Assembly: GCF_001189245.1 (NCBI RefSeq)
Contig: NZ_LFIQ01000119.1
Location: 273,912-322,564, forward strand
DNA length: 48,653 bases
Origin: Bradyrhizobium pachyrhizi
GTDB lineage: Bacteria; Pseudomonadota; Alphaproteobacteria; Rhizobiales; Xanthobacteraceae
Reading direction: 5' to 3'
Below, one piece after another: positions 8,197 to 16,296 of this stretch; the first letter of the stretch is position 1, and every line of letters begins with the position of its first letter. The translations under genes and the position numbers were made by a program. The notes beneath the pieces are model-generated. The model saw nothing but the letters and a program-made list of their open reading frames with translations. It did not search any database and was not told the DNA's origin.

Positions 8197-9045
8197 ATGC
8201 CGCTAGAGATCAAGATTCTGGACTATGGCGATATCGAGCTGGAATCGAGCTTCCTCGTGCTCGGGCACAATTGCGGCCGCACCCGCCGCGTGCTGACGCT
8301 CGGCTTCCTGATCCTCGGCGGCCCCTACCCCGTGCTGGTCGACACCGGCTATCGCTCCAACCAGATCATGGAGACGCTCGGCATGCGCGGGCTCCAGTTC
8401 CACGAGAACATGATCGAGAACCAGCTCGCCCGGCACGGCGTGCGGATGGGCGACGTCCGCTTCGTCTGCCACACCCATCTGCACATCGACCATGCCGGCA
8501 AGGACGATCTGTTCCCGATGAACACGACCGTCGTGCTGAACCGCAAGGAGCTGGAATACTCCGTCTCCGGCCTGATGCATCCGCAGTATCCGGCGCCCGA
8601 CATCAAGCACCTGATTGATCGCCTGCACACCAAGAGCGCGCTGCGCTTTCTCGACCTCGAAATCACCGGCCCGGTCGAGCTGATGCCGGGCGTGTATTGC
8701 GACGCCGCCAACGCCCACACCGAAGGCTCGATAAACATCCATGTCCACACCGCCGACGGGATTGCGACGATCTGCGGTGATGTGATCTACGATTTCAACG
8801 ACCAGATCGTGAATCCCTTTAACGAGATCCACGACGCCGAGCCGCGCACCACGGGCAACCACGGCACCAGCAAGCGCGCCGAGAAGGCCGCGATCAAGAA
8901 GCTGCTCTCGAGCTCCCGCTATCTGCTTCCGGTGCATGATCGCCCGGCCAAGATCGAGGGCGGCATGGTGGTCGGCCGCCTGCATGACCAGGTACCCGGG
9001 CCTGTCGTGCAGAGCCTGCCGCAGCGCAACTGGTTCCCGGCGTAG
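8197..9045 (+). CDS. Metallo-beta-lactamase-fold hydrolase (AHL lactonase-like family)
   Basis: 282 residues with the dinuclear zinc motif HTHLHIDHAG at about residues 92-101 (HxHxDH). Later metal ligands fit the His of DAANAHTEGSI and the Asp of ICGDVIYDF, with VHDRPAK near the C-terminus. The family is annotated as N-acyl homoserine lactonase-like, but members act on varied lactones and esters. Here the context argues for a catabolic lactone or ester substrate rather than quorum quenching. An upstream in-frame TTG at 8182 is rejected because GGGAGGGAG directly precedes the ATG at 8197. Confidence 0.87.
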   Translation: MPLEIKILDYGDIELESSFLVLGHNCGRTRRVLTLGFLILGGPYPVLVDTGYRSNQIMETLGMRGLQFHENMIENQLARHGVRMGDVRFVCHTHLHIDHAGKDDLFPMNTTVVLNRKELEYSVSGLMHPQYPAPDIKHLIDRLHTKSALRFLDLEITGPVELMPGVYCDAANAHTEGSINIHVHTADGIATICGDVIYDFNDQIVNPFNEIHDAEPRTTGNHGTSKRAEKAAIKKLLSSSRYLLPVHDRPAKIEGGMVVGRLHDQVPGPVVQSLPQRNWFPA

Positions 9046-9057
9046 AGGATCGAGGCG

Positions 9058-10629
9058 ATGACGCATGTCACGCTGCGCAGCGAGTTCGAAGACCTGATCG
9101 ATCCCTACGCGCCGGTCGGCCAGGTCGGGACCGGCTTCGATTTCACGGAGGGACCGATCTGGCATCCGGTCGATCACTTCCTGCTGTTCTCCGACATGCC
9201 GGGCGATGTGCGCCGGCGCTGGGATGCGCGGCGCGGCGTCGTCGAGGTCAAGCGGCCGTCGAACAAATGCAACGGCATGACCTATGACGCGGACCTCAAC
9301 CTGATCGTCTGCGAGCACGCAACATCCTCGCTGATCCGCGAGCGACCCGACGGGCGGCGCGAGGTGCTGGCTTCGCATTACGAGAACCAGGAGCTCAACA
9401 GTCCGAACGACGTCTGTGTGCATTCCTCCGGCGCGATCTATTTCTCCGATCCCTGGTACGGCCGCATGCCGGTCTATGGCGTCGAACGGCCGCGTCAGCT
9501 CGGCTTCCAGGGCATCTATCGCGTGCCGCCCGGCGGCGGCGCGCCGAAATTGCTGGTCGACCGCTATCTGTTCGAGCAGCCGAACGGGCTGTGCTTCTCG
9601 CCCGACGAGCGCATCCTCTATGTCAATGACACCGTGCAAGCGCTGATCCGCGCCTTCGACGTCACGGCGGACGGCTCGCTCGGTAATCCGCGCGTGTTCG
9701 CCTCCGGCATCCGCTCCGAGCTCGAGCCCGGCGTCCCCGACGGCATGAAGTGCGACCAGCGCGGCAATGTCTGGGTCACCGCGCCTGGCGGCGTCTGGGT
9801 CTATTCACCCGCCGGCGGCCTGCTCGGCAAGGTCCGCCTGCCCGAGCTCGTCGCCAACCTCGCATGGGGCGGCGCCGACTTCCGCACACTCTATCTGACC
9901 GCGACCCATTCGGTCTATGCGATCCCGACCAAGGTCGGCCCGCGCCACGAGCCCTATGTGAGCGGCAAGCGCGGCGGCGCGGGTGCCGCTTCGTCCACGC
10001 CTGCGCCGAATCTCGCCGCCGGCGAGATGCAGCTCGATCCGCAACGCTGCGCGATGATCATCCAGGACATGCAGAACGACGTCATCATGGACGGCGGCGC
10101 GTTCGCCGAGTCCGGTGCGCCCGCACACGCCCGCCAGCAGCATGTCGTCGAGAACGTTCGCCGCGTCGCGGAGGCTGCGCGGGCGCGCGGCGTCGCCATC
10201 ATCCATGTCTGGTTCGTCGTCGAGCCGGGCGCGCCCGGCGTCACCTTGAACGCGCCGCTATTCGAGGGATTGGTCGACAGCAAGGCGATGGTGCGCGGCA
10301 GCTGGGGCGCAGCACCAGTCTCGGGACTTGAGCCGCGCCCGGGCGACTTCGTGGTCGAGAAGATGCGGATGAGCGCCTGGGAGGGCACCCGGCTCGAGAC
10401 CATCCTGAAGGCAACCGGCCGCGACATGATCATCAATACCGGAGCCTGGACCAACATGTCGGTCGAGCACACCGCGCGCACCGGCGCCGACAAGGGCTAT
10501 TTCATGATCGTGCCGGAGGATTGCTGCTCGACCATGAATGCCGACTGGCACAACGCCGCGATCAATTTCGCGCTCCAGAACGTCTCCGTCGTGACCAACG
10601 CCGACGCCGTGATCAAGGCACTCGGCTAG
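9058..10629 (+). CDS. Fusion: SMP-30/gluconolactonase domain plus isochorismatase-like domain
   Basis: 523 residues in two domains. Residues 1 to about 300 form an SMP-30/gluconolactonase beta-propeller (FDFTEGPIWHPVDHFLLFSD, NSPNDVCVHSSGAIYFSDP, FEQPNGLCFSPDERILYVND), expected to bind a divalent metal and open lactones. A Gly/Ala/Ser/Pro linker at about 303-320 leads to an isochorismatase-fold domain at about 325-520. That domain keeps Asp337 (QDMQND) and Lys435 (VVEKMRM), but the nucleophile position in NMSVEHTAR is Ser468 where amidases of this fold have Cys. The domain may therefore be non-hydrolytic or use unusual chemistry. There is no stop or reinitiation between the domains. Confidence 0.87.
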   Translation: MTHVTLRSEFEDLIDPYAPVGQVGTGFDFTEGPIWHPVDHFLLFSDMPGDVRRRWDARRGVVEVKRPSNKCNGMTYDADLNLIVCEHATSSLIRERPDGRREVLASHYENQELNSPNDVCVHSSGAIYFSDPWYGRMPVYGVERPRQLGFQGIYRVPPGGGAPKLLVDRYLFEQPNGLCFSPDERILYVNDTVQALIRAFDVTADGSLGNPRVFASGIRSELEPGVPDGMKCDQRGNVWVTAPGGVWVYSPAGGLLGKVRLPELVANLAWGGADFRTLYLTATHSVYAIPTKVGPRHEPYVSGKRGGAGAASSTPAPNLAAGEMQLDPQRCAMIIQDMQNDVIMDGGAFAESGAPAHARQQHVVENVRRVAEAARARGVAIIHVWFVVEPGAPGVTLNAPLFEGLVDSKAMVRGSWGAAPVSGLEPRPGDFVVEKMRMSAWEGTRLETILKATGRDMIINTGAWTNMSVEHTARTGADKGYFMIVPEDCCSTMNADWHNAAINFALQNVSVVTNADAVIKALG

Positions 10630-10638
10630 GGAGGCGCG

Positions 10639-11265
10639 GTGCCGAAGCTGCTGCACCTTAACTGCTCACCGCGCCCCGATTCGGAATCGGCGGCCGGCGC
10701 GCGTGCTTTTCTCGATCGCTTCCGTCAGGCGCGGCCGGACTGGGAGATCGACGCGATGAACCTCTGGCGCGAGCCGCTGCCGGAATTCGAGGGATATCTG
10801 CTCGAGGCCAAATACGCCCGGATCGACGGCAAGAGCTTCACCAATTCGCAGCACGACGCCTTCGCAATCGCCGAGCGCCTCGCGCTGCGGCTGTCGCTGG
10901 CCGATCGCGTGCTGATCTCGACGCCGATGTGGAATTTCGGCATTCCCTACAAGCTCAAGCAATGGCTCGACGTCATCATCCAGCCCGGGCTGGCCTTCCG
11001 CTTCGATCCAGCCCAGGGCTATCTGCCGCTGCTCAAGGACCGCCCGACGATCGTGATCCTCGCAAGCGGCAGCGACTTCGTCACCGGCATGAACCGCGGC
11101 CGCATCGACATGGCAACGCCCTATCTGCGCGAGGCGCTGCGCTTCATCGGCATCAGCGACGTGAGCTTCGTGCCGATCGGCCCGACCACCGGGCCCGCCG
11201 AGCCGATCCGCGCCGCCCGCGAGGCGGCGCACCGGCGGCTGGCGGAGATGGCAAGACGGTTTTGA
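10639..11265 (+). CDS. FMN-dependent NAD(P)H oxidoreductase (AzoR-like flavodoxin fold)
   Basis: 208 residues starting at GTG 10639, with GGGAGG seven bases upstream. The flavodoxin-like FMN site is marked by LHLNCSPRPDSESAAGARAF at the N-terminus and STPMWNFGIPYKLKQWLD in the middle, both typical of the AzoR/AcpD family of NADH:quinone/azo reductases. It is the last gene of the operon. It could reduce a quinone-like or imine intermediate or protect against redox cycling; neither is shown by the sequence. Confidence 0.88.
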   Translation: MPKLLHLNCSPRPDSESAAGARAFLDRFRQARPDWEIDAMNLWREPLPEFEGYLLEAKYARIDGKSFTNSQHDAFAIAERLALRLSLADRVLISTPMWNFGIPYKLKQWLDVIIQPGLAFRFDPAQGYLPLLKDRPTIVILASGSDFVTGMNRGRIDMATPYLREALRFIGISDVSFVPIGPTTGPAEPIRAAREAAHRRLAEMARRF

Positions 11266-11280
11266 AAGAGACTCCACTCC

Positions 11281-11405
11281 GTCGTCGTCCCTGCGAAAGC
11301 AGGGACCCATAACCACAGGATTGCGTTGTTAAAGTGAACTGTGGCCCCAGCGGCCCAAGCCAATCAGTAGCGGTGGCTATGGGTCCCTGCTTTCGCAGAG
11401 ACGAC
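11281..11405. repeat. Inverted-repeat intergenic element
   Basis: The left arm at 11281-11316 contains CCCTGCGAAAGCAGGGACCC and the right arm at 11373-11405 contains GGGTCCCTGCTTTCGCAG. The arms are near-perfect inverted copies of about 33 nt. Each arm also holds its own small hairpin (CCCTGCgaaaGCAGGG). This is a common dispersed element in Bradyrhizobium. It lies between the convergent ends of the catabolic operon and the histidine kinase gene and may work as a bidirectional terminator (inference). Confidence 0.8.
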
Positions 11406-11483
11406 ATCGAATGTATGGCTTGGCCGGCGGGCCATTCGCTTTCATTCTCGCGAAACGATTTTGTGGGCCACTCCGCGCTAGCC

Positions 11484-12857
11484 CTACGTTTCCGCGGCGG
11501 GAAAGACCAACCTGCACAACAATCCCGGCGCATTGTCGCGCAACTCGATCCGCGCGCCGTGCAGACTCGCCACGGCCGCAACCAGGCTGAGGCCGAGGCC
11601 GTTGCCGGGCGTGTAGCGGCTCTGTTCCAGCCGGTAGAAGCGCTTGAAGACGTGGTCGTGCTGCTCGGCGGGTATGCCGGGGCCGTCATCGGCGATCGAA
11701 ATCACCGCGCCTCGCTCATCGTTGTCGCAGGTCACCGTCACCCGCCCACCCGGGCGACCATGCTTGATAGCGTTGTCGACGAGATTGGCAATCGCATCGA
11801 ACAGCAGGTCGCGGTCGCCGGTGACCAGCACCGCCTGATCGCCGGCAAGATCGAGGCGGGTGGTAACCTCCTCAGCCGCGGCATCGTAGAGTTCGACCAC
11901 CTCGGCGGCGATCTCGACGAGATTGACGGTGCGAAACGCACCCTTGCGGGCTCGCGTCTCGATCTCGGAAATCCGCGTGATCGACGCGAACATCCCGAGC
12001 ACCGCGTCGAGATCTGCGATGGTGTCGCCGATCAGCGCAGCATCCCCCTCGCCGCTCCGCGGGGCGTGATAGGCCTTCTCGAGCCGGCCGCGCATCCGGG
12101 TCAGCGGCGTGCGCAGGTCGTGGGCGATATTTTCGCTGACCTGCTTGACGTCCCCCATCAGGGTCTGGATCCGGTCCAGCATCAGATTGAGATTCTCGGC
12201 GACGCGATCCCATTCGTCATGGCTGCCGCGGAGCGGGATGCGCTGGTCGAGGCCGGAGAGCATGATGGCGCGACTGGTCGCATTGATCGACTCGATCCGG
12301 CCGACGGTTCGCCGCGTGACGCCGATGCTGGCAGCAGCCGCAAGCCCGATGATCAGCACGACGACGGCAATGCCGGCGGCCCTGATCTGCGCCATGAAGC
12401 CGTCAAGATCGCTGATGTCATGGCCGACCAGCAGCCGATCGCCGTTTGACAGGGTTTCCGTCACGCCTCGCAGCAGGGAGGAGCCCGAGGCAAGCTGTGG
12501 CAGGGAGGCACGAAATTCAGCCCATCCCTTCTCGGCAGCGCCCGCCGGCCACTGCCTGAGATTTCCCGCCAGCACGGTCGATCCGGGACCGACCAACAAA
12601 TACACATGATCGGCAAAGCCCTTGTCCGCGACGCGTTGCGCGATCAACGCGGTCAGTCCATCGCGGCCGGACCGCGCGTAGGCATCATCGAGGCTCGCCT
12701 GCTCGGTCATGATCGCGCGGTCGGATCTGTCGCGCACATAGGACAACGTCGACCAGTAAACATAGGCGAAGATCGCGGAGACGATCAGGCCAAAGACACC
12801 GATGGCGATCAACGCCAGGCGGAACGTCGACGACTTGAGGGTCTTAGCCAGGAGCAC
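11484..12857 (-). CDS. Sensor histidine kinase
   Basis: 457-residue membrane histidine kinase. A first membrane helix lies at about residues 12-34, a periplasmic sensor domain at 35-158, and a second helix at about 159-181. These are followed by a HAMP linker, the dimerisation/phosphoacceptor box ENIAHDLRTPLTR with H246, the N-box in NLVDNAIKHG, and G-boxes ADDGPGIP and GNGLGLSL. It phosphorylates the response regulator encoded just upstream, with which it overlaps by 14 nt, so the two are translationally coupled. The signal is unknown. The short sensor lacks any recognisable PAS domain. Confidence 0.93.
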   Translation of the reverse strand: MLLAKTLKSSTFRLALIAIGVFGLIVSAIFAYVYWSTLSYVRDRSDRAIMTEQASLDDAYARSGRDGLTALIAQRVADKGFADHVYLLVGPGSTVLAGNLRQWPAGAAEKGWAEFRASLPQLASGSSLLRGVTETLSNGDRLLVGHDISDLDGFMAQIRAAGIAVVVLIIGLAAAASIGVTRRTVGRIESINATSRAIMLSGLDQRIPLRGSHDEWDRVAENLNLMLDRIQTLMGDVKQVSENIAHDLRTPLTRMRGRLEKAYHAPRSGEGDAALIGDTIADLDAVLGMFASITRISEIETRARKGAFRTVNLVEIAAEVVELYDAAAEEVTTRLDLAGDQAVLVTGDRDLLFDAIANLVDNAIKHGRPGGRVTVTCDNDERGAVISIADDGPGIPAEQHDHVFKRFYRLEQSRYTPGNGLGLSLVAAVASLHGARIELRDNAPGLLCRLVFPAAET

Positions 12858-13542
12858 GGAGGCAGTACCCGATGCCGCGGATCGTGTGGATCAGCGGATA
12901 GGCTTGCTGGTCGTCGACCTTGCGGCGCAAACGCCCGACATAGACGTCGATGATGTTCGTCGAGGGATCGAAGTGCAGATCCCACACGTGCCGCAGCAGC
13001 ATGGCGCGCGACACCACGCGGCCTTCGTTGCGCGCCAGATATTCGAGCAGCTGGAATTCTTTCGGTAGCAGCGGAATTCTGCGGCCGCGGCGGCTCGCCG
13101 TCCGCGAAATCAGATCGATCGCAAGATCGCCGACCCGCAAGATGGTCTCCTTTGCAACGGTCTCGCTGCGGCGGCCAAGCGCCTCCAGCCGCGCCAGCAG
13201 TTCGACAAAGGAGAACGGCTTGACAAGATAGTCGTCGCCGCCGGCGCGCAAGCCACGCACCCGGTCATCGATTTCGCCAAGCGCGCTGATGATCAGGAAC
13301 GGCACTGCAATGCCGCCGTCGCGCATCTGACGCATCACCGTGATGCCGTCGATGTCGGGCAGCATACGATCGATGGTGATCACGGCATAGTCGCGCGCCG
13401 CACCCTGGCTCAGCGCCTCGCGGCCGTTCGCCGCCAGATCCACATCATAACCGCTGGTGGTGAGCTCCTCGACGAGCTGATCCGCGGTTTCCGGATCGTC
13501 CTCGACGACGAGAATGCGGCGGTGGGCACCGGTCATATTCAT
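12844..13542 (-). CDS. OmpR-family response regulator
   Basis: 232 residues: an N-terminal receiver domain with the acidic pair (VVEDD), phosphoacceptor D58 (ITIDRMLP) and K108 (YLVKPF), then a winged-helix DNA-binding domain (LLPKEFQLLEYLARNEG, VSRAMLLRHVW, IDVYVGRLRRKVD). It is the cognate partner of the kinase that overlaps its 3' end. The start at 13542 is preceded by GGAGAG; an in-frame ATG two codons later is possible. Three direct repeats upstream could be an autoregulatory site. Confidence 0.94.
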   Translation of the reverse strand: MNMTGAHRRILVVEDDPETADQLVEELTTSGYDVDLAANGREALSQGAARDYAVITIDRMLPDIDGITVMRQMRDGGIAVPFLIISALGEIDDRVRGLRAGGDDYLVKPFSFVELLARLEALGRRSETVAKETILRVGDLAIDLISRTASRRGRRIPLLPKEFQLLEYLARNEGRVVSRAMLLRHVWDLHFDPSTNIIDVYVGRLRRKVDDQQAYPLIHTIRGIGYCLRAPG

Positions 13543-13543
13543 G

Positions 13544-13590
13544 AACTCTCCGAGCTGTCTTGAACTCTCCGAGTTCGCAAACTCTCCGAG
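13544..13590 (-). promoter_or_regulatory. Three direct repeats upstream of the response regulator gene
   Basis: The 11-mer AACTCTCCGAG (CTCGGAGAGTT on the coding strand) occurs at 13544-13554, 13563-13573 and 13580-13590, that is, with 19- and 17-nt periods. The copy nearest the gene supplies the Shine-Dalgarno. The middle copy is also part of GAACTCtccGAGTTC, an inverted repeat at 13562-13576. OmpR-type regulators bind direct repeats, so an autoregulatory operator is possible; this is inference. Confidence 0.45.
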
Positions 13591-13686
13591 CGGCCGCCCC
13601 GCGACAATCGCCGCCAGACTATCCCATTCCGGGGCTGGATGGAACGTCTGGCGACGACCGCGACAACGGTGCGGTTGGTTGGGCGA

Positions 13687-14211
13687 TCACCAATAGTCCC
13701 CGCACACATTGACCCATTGCAGACCGTAGGCCGTCCATACCCTGCGATAGCAGCCATAGTCATAGCCGGCGTAGAGATAGGGCGCGCCGAAGAATGCGAA
13801 GCGATGGAAGCGGTGGTGGCGGAAGCCGCCATGATGGAAGAAGCGCGAACCGCGGAATCCGGCGCCGGCAAACCGCGGGCCGATCGCCGGTGCACCGACG
13901 AAGCGGGGACCACCAACGTGCCCGCCGGCGAAATGTCCGCCACCGCCCATGGCGGCGAACGCCGCTCCACCACCACGCATCCCGCCGCCGAAACCACCGC
14001 CATGCATGCCGCCGCCAAAGCCGCCACCATGCATGCCGCCACCCATGGCACCCATGGCACCACCAACGCCACCGCCGTGGCCGCCACCGAAGCCACCGCC
14101 GCCGCCATGTCCGCCGCCACCACCGCCACCTCTGGCGAGGGCAGCGGGTGCAAGCGCAACGCTGACGGCGAGCGTCGCTGCCGTGAGACACTTAAGAAGC
14201 CTGTTCTTCAT
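13687..14211 (-). CDS. Secreted glycine-rich protein of unknown function
   Basis: 174 residues from the ATG at 14211, which has GGGAGGG just upstream. A Sec signal peptide is clear (MKNRLLKCLTAATLAVSVAL, with cleavage expected after APAALA). The mature part is mostly Gly/His/Met repeats of the GGGMHGGGFGG kind (about residues 27-90), followed by a Phe/His/Arg-rich segment and a conserved-looking C-terminus CYRRVWTAYGLQWVNVCGDYW with two cysteines, broken here by no stop. Similar short exported Gly-rich proteins are common in Bradyrhizobium. No function is known to me. It lies upstream of the two-component genes on the same strand. Confidence 0.75.
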   Translation of the reverse strand: MKNRLLKCLTAATLAVSVALAPAALARGGGGGGGHGGGGGFGGGHGGGVGGAMGAMGGGMHGGGFGGGMHGGGFGGGMRGGGAAFAAMGGGGHFAGGHVGGPRFVGAPAIGPRFAGAGFRGSRFFHHGGFRHHRFHRFAFFGAPYLYAGYDYGCYRRVWTAYGLQWVNVCGDYW

Positions 14212-14648
14212 GAAACCCTCCCTGATTGAGACCGCGGCGAATTCGTATCGCCGCACGCGAGCATGATCAGAAGACGCAAGCCGATGCCCGACTTCAACTG
14301 ACAAATGCGCCAGATTCTGACACCCGATTTAGAATTGGCGTGCCGGCATGCCGAGCGGCGGATGCCTGGATCCGCCGCCACGATTGCGTTGGCCGGGATC
14401 GACGGACATTTGGCTGGAATCAGCGGATAGCGCTCGTTGAATCGATCGGCCGCGGTTCTTAATCCTGCAGCTGTTGGAGAACAACGACGGCGTCGAGGGA
14501 TCGCAGACCCGCTTCACAATTTGTCGATCACCGGACTTTTCCCCCTCCCCGCCGGCCGTCATCCAACCCGCGATGCAATCGCCTTTCGCCTGGCCTCCCT
14601 GCGGGGCGCTGGGACGGCGAGGTGCTGACCTTCAGCAAGGAGCTTTCG
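14212..14648. other. Divergent intergenic region (Gly-rich protein / catalase)
   Basis: 437 nt between two divergent genes. It must carry both promoters, and the catalase Shine-Dalgarno AAGGAG lies at 14637-14642. I see no convincing OxyR-type site or coding sequence here. Confidence 0.5.
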
Positions 14649-16112
14649 ATGAGCGACGAGACCAAAAGACCGTTTCTGACCCACGCCTCCGGCGCCCCCG
14701 TTGCCGATAATGTGAACATCCTGACGGCGGGGCCGCGCGGACCCGCATTGCTGCAGGATGTCTGGCTGATCGAGAAGCTGGCGCATTTTCACCGCGAGGT
14801 GATCCCGGAGCGGCGCATGCATGCCAAGGGCGCCGGCGCGCACGGCACCTTCACCGTCACCCACGACATCACGCGCTACACCAAGGCCAGCATCTTCTCG
14901 GAGATCGGTAAGCAGACGCCGATGTTCGCGCGGTTCTCGACGGTCGCCGGCGAGCGCGGCGCAGCCGACGCCGAGCGCGACATCCGCGGTTTCGCGCTGA
15001 AATTCTACACCGATGAAGGCAATTGGGACGTGGTCGGCAATAACACGCCGGTGTTCTTCTTCCGCGACCCCTTGCGCTTCATCGACCTCAACCACGCCAT
15101 CAAGCGGCATCCGCGCACGGGGGTGCGCGACCCCGACATGAACTGGGATTTCTGGACGCTGCTGCCGGAAGCGCTGCACCAGGTCACCATCGTCATGAGC
15201 GAGCGCGGCATCCCGAGAAGCTTCCGTCACCAGCACGGTTTCGGCAGCCACACCTACAGCATGATCAATGCCGACAATGAGCGCGTCTGGGTGAAATTTC
15301 ATTTCCGCACCCGGCAGGGCGTCCAGAACCTGACCGATGCCGATGCCGAGGCGCTGGTCGGCAAGGACCGCGAGAGCCACCAGCGTGACCTGTTCCAGAG
15401 CATCGAGCGCGGCGACTTCCCGCGCTGGACGCTGTTCATCCAGGTGATGACGGATGCACAGGCCAAGGCATTCCCGTTCAATCCGTTCGATCTGACCAAG
15501 GTGTGGCCGAAGGCGGATAATCCCTTGATCGAGGTCGGGTATTTCGAGCTCAACCGCAATCCGGAGAACTTCTTCGCCGAGGTCGAACAGGCGGCGTTCA
15601 CGCCGGCGAATGTCGTGCCCGGCATCGGCTATTCACCTGACAAGATGCTGCAGGCCCGCCTGTTCTCCTATGGCGACGCGCAGCGCTACCGGCTCGGTGT
15701 CAACCACCACCAGATCCCGGTCAACGCGCCGAAATGCCCATTCCACAGCTATCACCGCGACGGCGCGATGCGCACCGACGGCAATCTGGGCGCCACGCTG
15801 ACATACTGGCCGAACAGCCATGGCGAGTGGACGGATCAGCCGCAGCTGAACGAGCCGCCACTCGAATTGTCAGGCGCGGCCGCGCATTGGGATCATCGCG
15901 TGGATGACGACCACTGGCAGCAGCCGGGCGACCTGTTCCGCAAGATGAATGCCGCGCAAAAGCAGGCTCTGTTCGACAACACCGCCCGTCAGGTCGGCAA
16001 TGCGTCGAAGCACATCCAGGAACGGCACGTCGCGAATTGCAGCAAGGCCGACCCGGCCTACGGCAAGGGCGTCGCGGATGCGCTGGCGAGGTTTGCGGCG
16101 GGCAATTTGTAG
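14649..16112 (+). CDS. Monofunctional haem catalase (small-subunit type)
   Basis: 487 residues, the size of small-subunit clade 3 catalases. Catalytic His58 (RRMHAKGAGAHGTF), Asn131 (VVGNNTPVFFFRDP) and proximal haem ligand Tyr341 (RLFSYGDAQRYRLG) are all present. It decomposes H2O2 to water and O2. The start at 14649 is set by AAGGAG 6 nt upstream; the in-frame GTG at 14622 lacks this. There is no signal peptide, so it is cytoplasmic. It is probably monocistronic, with a palindromic repeat just downstream. A katA-type symbol is likely but cannot be fixed from sequence alone. Confidence 0.95.
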   Translation: MSDETKRPFLTHASGAPVADNVNILTAGPRGPALLQDVWLIEKLAHFHREVIPERRMHAKGAGAHGTFTVTHDITRYTKASIFSEIGKQTPMFARFSTVAGERGAADAERDIRGFALKFYTDEGNWDVVGNNTPVFFFRDPLRFIDLNHAIKRHPRTGVRDPDMNWDFWTLLPEALHQVTIVMSERGIPRSFRHQHGFGSHTYSMINADNERVWVKFHFRTRQGVQNLTDADAEALVGKDRESHQRDLFQSIERGDFPRWTLFIQVMTDAQAKAFPFNPFDLTKVWPKADNPLIEVGYFELNRNPENFFAEVEQAAFTPANVVPGIGYSPDKMLQARLFSYGDAQRYRLGVNHHQIPVNAPKCPFHSYHRDGAMRTDGNLGATLTYWPNSHGEWTDQPQLNEPPLELSGAAAHWDHRVDDDHWQQPGDLFRKMNAAQKQALFDNTARQVGNASKHIQERHVANCSKADPAYGKGVADALARFAAGNL

Positions 16113-16140
16113 CGAACGCCGGAGCGAATTAAGTACCGCA

Positions 16141-16275
16141 TCCCGTCATCCCCGCGCAATGGCGCAGCCATTGTCGCTGGAGGTGCGCGCGCAGCGCGCC
16201 TCGAAGGATGAACGGCCACAGCCGGACCGTCGTGCTTCGGGACGGCCGCTCCGCGGCCTCCTCAGCATGACGGGA
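16141..16275. repeat. Palindromic intergenic repeat element
   Basis: The ends TCCCGTCAT (16141-16149) and ATGACGGGA (16267-16275) are perfect inverted copies. Internal hairpins include the GCGCGC-rich core near 16185-16200 and GGCCGCtccGCGGCC near 16252. It matches the dispersed elements seen between Bradyrhizobium genes. It lies between the convergent catalase and tex genes and could terminate both (inference). Confidence 0.75.
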
Positions 16276-16296
16276 ACGGAATTGTGCCCGCGCGGA

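Noticed and set aside
8197..9045. Quorum-quenching AHL lactonase
   Set aside because: The HxHxDH motif is shared by many MBL hydrolases, and the gene lies inside a catabolic operon with no quorum-sensing genes, so I keep a general hydrolase call.
11334..12449. 371-codon plus-strand frame over the histidine kinase
   Set aside because: It is a shadow of the kinase gene and begins in the inverted-repeat element.
13949..14266. Proline-rich plus-strand frame (MAANAAPPPRIPPPKPPPC...)
   Set aside because: It is the complement of the Gly-rich secreted protein, whose signal peptide and ribosome site are clear.
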